Source: CAWHYG01 sp963833505 (GTDB lineage Bacteria > Eisenbacteria > RBG-16-71-46 > CAIMUX01). From it: a DNA stretch of 64,000 nucleotides. The translations under genes and the position numbers were made by a program. The first letter of the stretch is position 1. Each line of letters starts with the position of its first letter. Positions 61,367 through 64,000 of the stretch are shown here, piece by piece. The DNA is taken from assembly GCA_963833505.1 (NCBI GenBank), contig CAWHYG010000004.1:1-64000 (forward strand), written 5' to 3'. A model generated the notes under the pieces. It was given only the letters and a program-made list of their open reading frames with translations, was not told the DNA's origin and ran no database searches.

Positions 61367-62545
61367 TCAAAGCTTCGCCAGGATGGCGTCGGTCATCCGG
61401 CCCGTCGTGGCCGCGCCCCGAGCGATCACATCCGGGCCCCCGTTCAAGCGCATCATGTCGTAAGTCCGGACCTTCCCTTCCGCCACGACCGCGGCGACGG
61501 CGTTCCGGATCCGCTTCCCCTTGTCCGTCTCGCCGATGTGATCGAGCATCATCACCGCGCTCAGGATCATGGCGATCGGGTTCACGATGGGCGGATCGAG
61601 CGTTTCATACTTCGGAGCGGATCCGTGCGTCGGCTCGAAGACCGCCACCTCGCGGCCGATGTTCGCGCTCGCCGCGAATCCGAGACCGCCGACCAGACCG
61701 GCGAACCCGTCGGAGACGATGTCCCCGAACATGTTCCCGGCCATGATGACCCCGTAATCCTCCGGGTTCTTGGTCAGCCACATCATCTGGGCGTCGATGT
61801 TGGTCGACCAGAGCTGAATGGCGGGGAAGCTCTTCGCCACCTTGCGGGCTTCGGCTTCCATCATCCCGGAGGTCTCGCGGATCACGTTCGGTTTCTCGCA
61901 GACCGTGACCGACTTGCAGCCGAACTTCTGCGCGTATTCGAAGGCGGCCTGCGCGATCCGGCTACAGGCGCCGCGCGTCATGATCCGACACGACACCGCC
62001 AGATCCTCGCCCGGGACCTTCGCGAACGGTTTCATGGCCGGATGGGTCTCGAGAGCGCTCCGCACCGCCGGAGGGGGATTGGTCCATTCCACGCCCGAGT
62101 AGAGGCACTCGGTGTTCTGCCGGAAGATGATCGCGTCGACCTTCGGCTCCTCGAAGCCGTCGCCCCGCCGGCGGATGAAATTGAGCGGATTTCCGGGAAA
62201 GCTCTGGCAGGGACGGACGCTGATGTCGAGGTCGAAGAGCTGGCGCATCCGGACGATCGGGCTGCGATAGACGAAGCCCTTGCCCCTCAGCTCCGGCGCC
62301 AGCTCGGCATCGGCCTTGTCCTTCGGCTTGCTGGTGATCGCCCCGAAGAGAGCGAGCCGGTGCGCCTTCAAGAGCTCGATCGTGCGGTCGGGCAGGGCGT
62401 TTCCTTCCCGGATCCAGAAGTCCCAGCCGATGTCGGCGTGGAGGTACTCGGCGTCGAACCCGACCGCCTCGAGAACCCGGATCGCCTCGGGCATGACCGT
62501 CTTGCCGATCCCGTCTCCGGGCATCGTGACCACCTTGCGCTTCAT
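61367..62545 (-). CDS. isocitrate/isopropylmalate-family dehydrogenase, probably isocitrate dehydrogenase
   Basis: In this 392-residue beta-decarboxylating dehydrogenase the substrate arginines are in YRSPIVRMRQLFDLDISVRP. Other landmarks are AIIFRQNTECLYSGVEW, the catalytic Asp/metal region TNIDAQMMWL and NMFGDIVSDGFAGLVGGLGF, and VFEPTHGSAPKY. MKRKVVTMPGDGIGKTVMPEAI is the usual start; ATG 62545 follows GAGGGG. Context with citrate lyase favours isocitrate over isopropylmalate. The citrate lyase gene fusion begins 144 bp downstream. Confidence 0.88.
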   Translation of the reverse strand: MKRKVVTMPGDGIGKTVMPEAIRVLEAVGFDAEYLHADIGWDFWIREGNALPDRTIELLKAHRLALFGAITSKPKDKADAELAPELRGKGFVYRSPIVRMRQLFDLDISVRPCQSFPGNPLNFIRRRGDGFEEPKVDAIIFRQNTECLYSGVEWTNPPPAVRSALETHPAMKPFAKVPGEDLAVSCRIMTRGACSRIAQAAFEYAQKFGCKSVTVCEKPNVIRETSGMMEAEARKVAKSFPAIQLWSTNIDAQMMWLTKNPEDYGVIMAGNMFGDIVSDGFAGLVGGLGFAASANIGREVAVFEPTHGSAPKYETLDPPIVNPIAMILSAVMMLDHIGETDKGKRIRNAVAAVVAEGKVRTYDMMRLNGGPDVIARGAATTGRMTDAILAKL

Positions 62546-63162
62546 CGCCTCACCCCTCCTCACCCGCCCGCGCGGGTCCGGCAACCGCTCGCCCGGGTCC
62601 GGCCGACCGTCTTCCCCGGATCTCGCCTGTTCGATGGCTTCCCGATTTCCGAATCCGGGGGCGCGTTCGGGGCTCTATCCCGGCGCCGCGGCGGATCCGG
62701 TCCGATGACGATTCTCGCCGAAGCGCCGGCAGGGCGCAACCGGCGACCGGGGTGGTGGGCCGGGCGAGTGGAACCCTGCATCGATGTGGTGAGGCGAGTG
62801 GGACCCCGCCTGTGGCGCATCGGGGCCGGCGCCGGCCCTCCTCGTCGGGCGTCTCCCTACGCCGGAACGGCGCGCGCTCTGGACAGGTCCGGGCCTGCGC
62901 GCGCCTCGGCGCGCCGTGCGCCAGATCGCCCCGGCACCCTCTCGCACCAAGATCGCGCGCGGCGCTTATGTCCGGCTCCGGGAGACACCTCTCCTCGTCG
63001 GTCCGGCGCCGGACTGGCGCAGCTTGGACGCTGTTCGCCGCCTTGCCGGAGTCGGCGCCCGGCTGGGAGCCCATAGGTCCGCGACCGGCCGGACAGAGCG
63101 CAGCACCGATTTGCAGGCGCCCGGCCCGAAGCATCCTGACTCCGGGTCGCCGGAACCGTTCC
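62546..63162. other. intergenic, GC-rich, nothing recognised
   Basis: This is 617 bp between isocitrate dehydrogenase and the aldo/keto reductase. Overlapping frames on both strands are arginine-rich artefacts. No promoter, RNA or repeat was convincing. Confidence 0.5.
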
Positions 63163-64000
63163 CTATCCGAAGAGCTTGAAGAACTCCCGTTCGGAGAGCG
63201 GAGGCGTCCGGGCCACGCCCGAGTTCTCCGTCACGTGCGGCCGGCTCCGCATCCCGACCACCGGCGCGAGCACCCCGGGCGTCGAGCGCGCGAACTGGAT
63301 CGCGCGCTGGGCCGGCGTGTCCAGGCCAGGCATCTGAGCCGCAAAGGTCGCCGGAATGTGCGGCAGGATCCGGCCCTGCACGAGCGGCACGCTGGTGACG
63401 ACCATCAGGCCGGCTCGTGCCGCGGCTTCCAGCAGCGGCATCGCCTCGCCTTCGACCGTCTGCGTCGGGGTCGTGAGCGCTTCCGGCATTCCGGGGTTGA
63501 ACGGAAGCTCGATGACCTCGAAGTGATGGCCATCCCCGCCCGCGATCCGCGCCAGCGCCAGCAGCGCCTCGAGGCTCAGATGGCCGCGCGTGCCCGGAGA
63601 GACGCGAAATCCGTTCCAGGTGGCCAGGCCGTACCGGGCGATCCTCCCGGCGACGACCTGTTTCTCCAGGAACGCGAACGCGTCCGCCATGCGATCCCGG
63701 AAGACCTCCTCGGAGACCTCGTCGAGCTGCTGCTCGGGATTGTGCAGGAAGTAGACGTCGATGCCGTCCAGGCCGAGGTTGTCCAGGCTTCGCTGGAGCT
63801 GATCCTCGAGATAGCGCGGCGCGATGCAATGGATCCCGGCCACGACCTCGTCGGTGGTGAGGATGCCGGGGTCCAGATACGTCCGCCGGAAGTAGTTCGC
63901 CACGTCCCGCGGGGCCTGGCCGTCAAAGGGAAAGTATCCGCCCTTGGTCATGACGAGGATCTCGTCGCGCGCGGTCTCCCCCGCCTGGAAGAGCGCCCTC
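63163..64000 (-). CDS. aldo/keto reductase, C-terminal part, runs off the right edge
   Basis: The frame is open to the window end, and the residues before the first internal ATG (RALFQAGETARDEILV-MTKGGYFPF) are family-like, so the real start lies beyond 64000. Seen here are the strand-3 to strand-8 parts of the TIM barrel: YLEDQLQRSLDNLGLDGIDVYFLHNPEQ (with the active-site His), RYGLATWNGFRV, VIELPFNPGMPEAL and APVVGMRSRPHVTEN. The catalytic Asp and Tyr would be outside the window. Confidence 0.88.
   Translation of the reverse strand, partial: RALFQAGETARDEILVMTKGGYFPFDGQAPRDVANYFRRTYLDPGILTTDEVVAGIHCIAPRYLEDQLQRSLDNLGLDGIDVYFLHNPEQQLDEVSEEVFRDRMADAFAFLEKQVVAGRIARYGLATWNGFRVSPGTRGHLSLEALLALARIAGGDGHHFEVIELPFNPGMPEALTTPTQTVEGEAMPLLEAAARAGLMVVTSVPLVQGRILPHIPATFAAQMPGLDTPAQRAIQFARSTPGVLAPVVGMRSRPHVTENSGVARTPPLSEREFFKLFG

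Overview
The window is GC-rich DNA from a Gram-negative bacterium: it has an Mla-type lipid-transport operon, many lipobox signal peptides, and exported proteins that end in FlgD-like beta-sandwich domains. Those C-terminal domains, the six-cysteine GACC-type repeats and the gene mix fit an uncultured lineage such as Candidatus Eisenbacteria or another FCB-group phylum. That placement is inference, with moderate confidence. A promoter shape of TTGNNN, 17 bp, TATTCT/TATCTT recurs and is probably the housekeeping type.

Layout. Bases 1-5236 are a transposon graveyard: the edge of an IS21-like element with two small accessory genes, an IS3 element (1589-3204) flanked by two inverted 217-bp arms, and an IS256 transposase that lies against a truncated flippase gene. 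Bases 5551-7661 hold an alpha/beta hydrolase and a patatin. Bases 7844-15495 are a seven-gene minus-strand fatty-acid/acyl-CoA operon: MeaB, a stand-alone B12-binding mutase subunit, three acyl-CoA dehydrogenases, a thiolase and hydroxybutyryl-CoA dehydrogenase. Bases 15693-18681 encode a flippase-like protein and an MprF-like synthase. Bases 18925-23782 are the conserved ffh-rpsP-khpA-rimM-trmD-rplS-yraN translation/secretion cluster.

Bases 24003-27776 hold an orphan gene and three decaying genes: a beta-helix protein, a PAS/GAF/GGDEF protein and a serpin. A 3.5-kb DDE transposase plus AAA ATPase element (27777-31265) sits between two pieces of what looks like one lipoprotein serpin gene. 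Bases 31802-34381 encode a lipoprotein and an unusual DUF3795 fusion. Bases 34532-38823 are the mlaE-mlaF-mlaD-lipoprotein operon. Next come a sulfatase-like TPR lipoprotein, a TIGR02757 protein, a YggS-type PLP protein, a TlpA-like thioredoxin, a MogA/MoaB protein and a STAS protein. Bases 46123-51015 are an HNH nuclease, a DNA methyltransferase, a large (alpha/alpha)-toroid-like protein and another flippase-like protein.

The most unusual region is 51481-58131: three paralogous secreted proteins, each with its own similar promoter and its own terminator-like hairpin. They share an N-terminal domain that starts GPNAGG, a run of six-cysteine GACC repeats (3, 25 and 3 copies) and a C-terminal TWG-x-x-K motif. 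The middle gene has a one-base deletion in repeat 21. Bases 58164-62545 are an isocitrate dehydrogenase-like gene, a fused citrate lyase gamma-beta gene and citF. The window ends inside an aldo/keto reductase.

Several independent single-base indels (about 9065, 25030, 27583, 56026) suggest either real gene decay or residual sequencing error. Each one is flagged.
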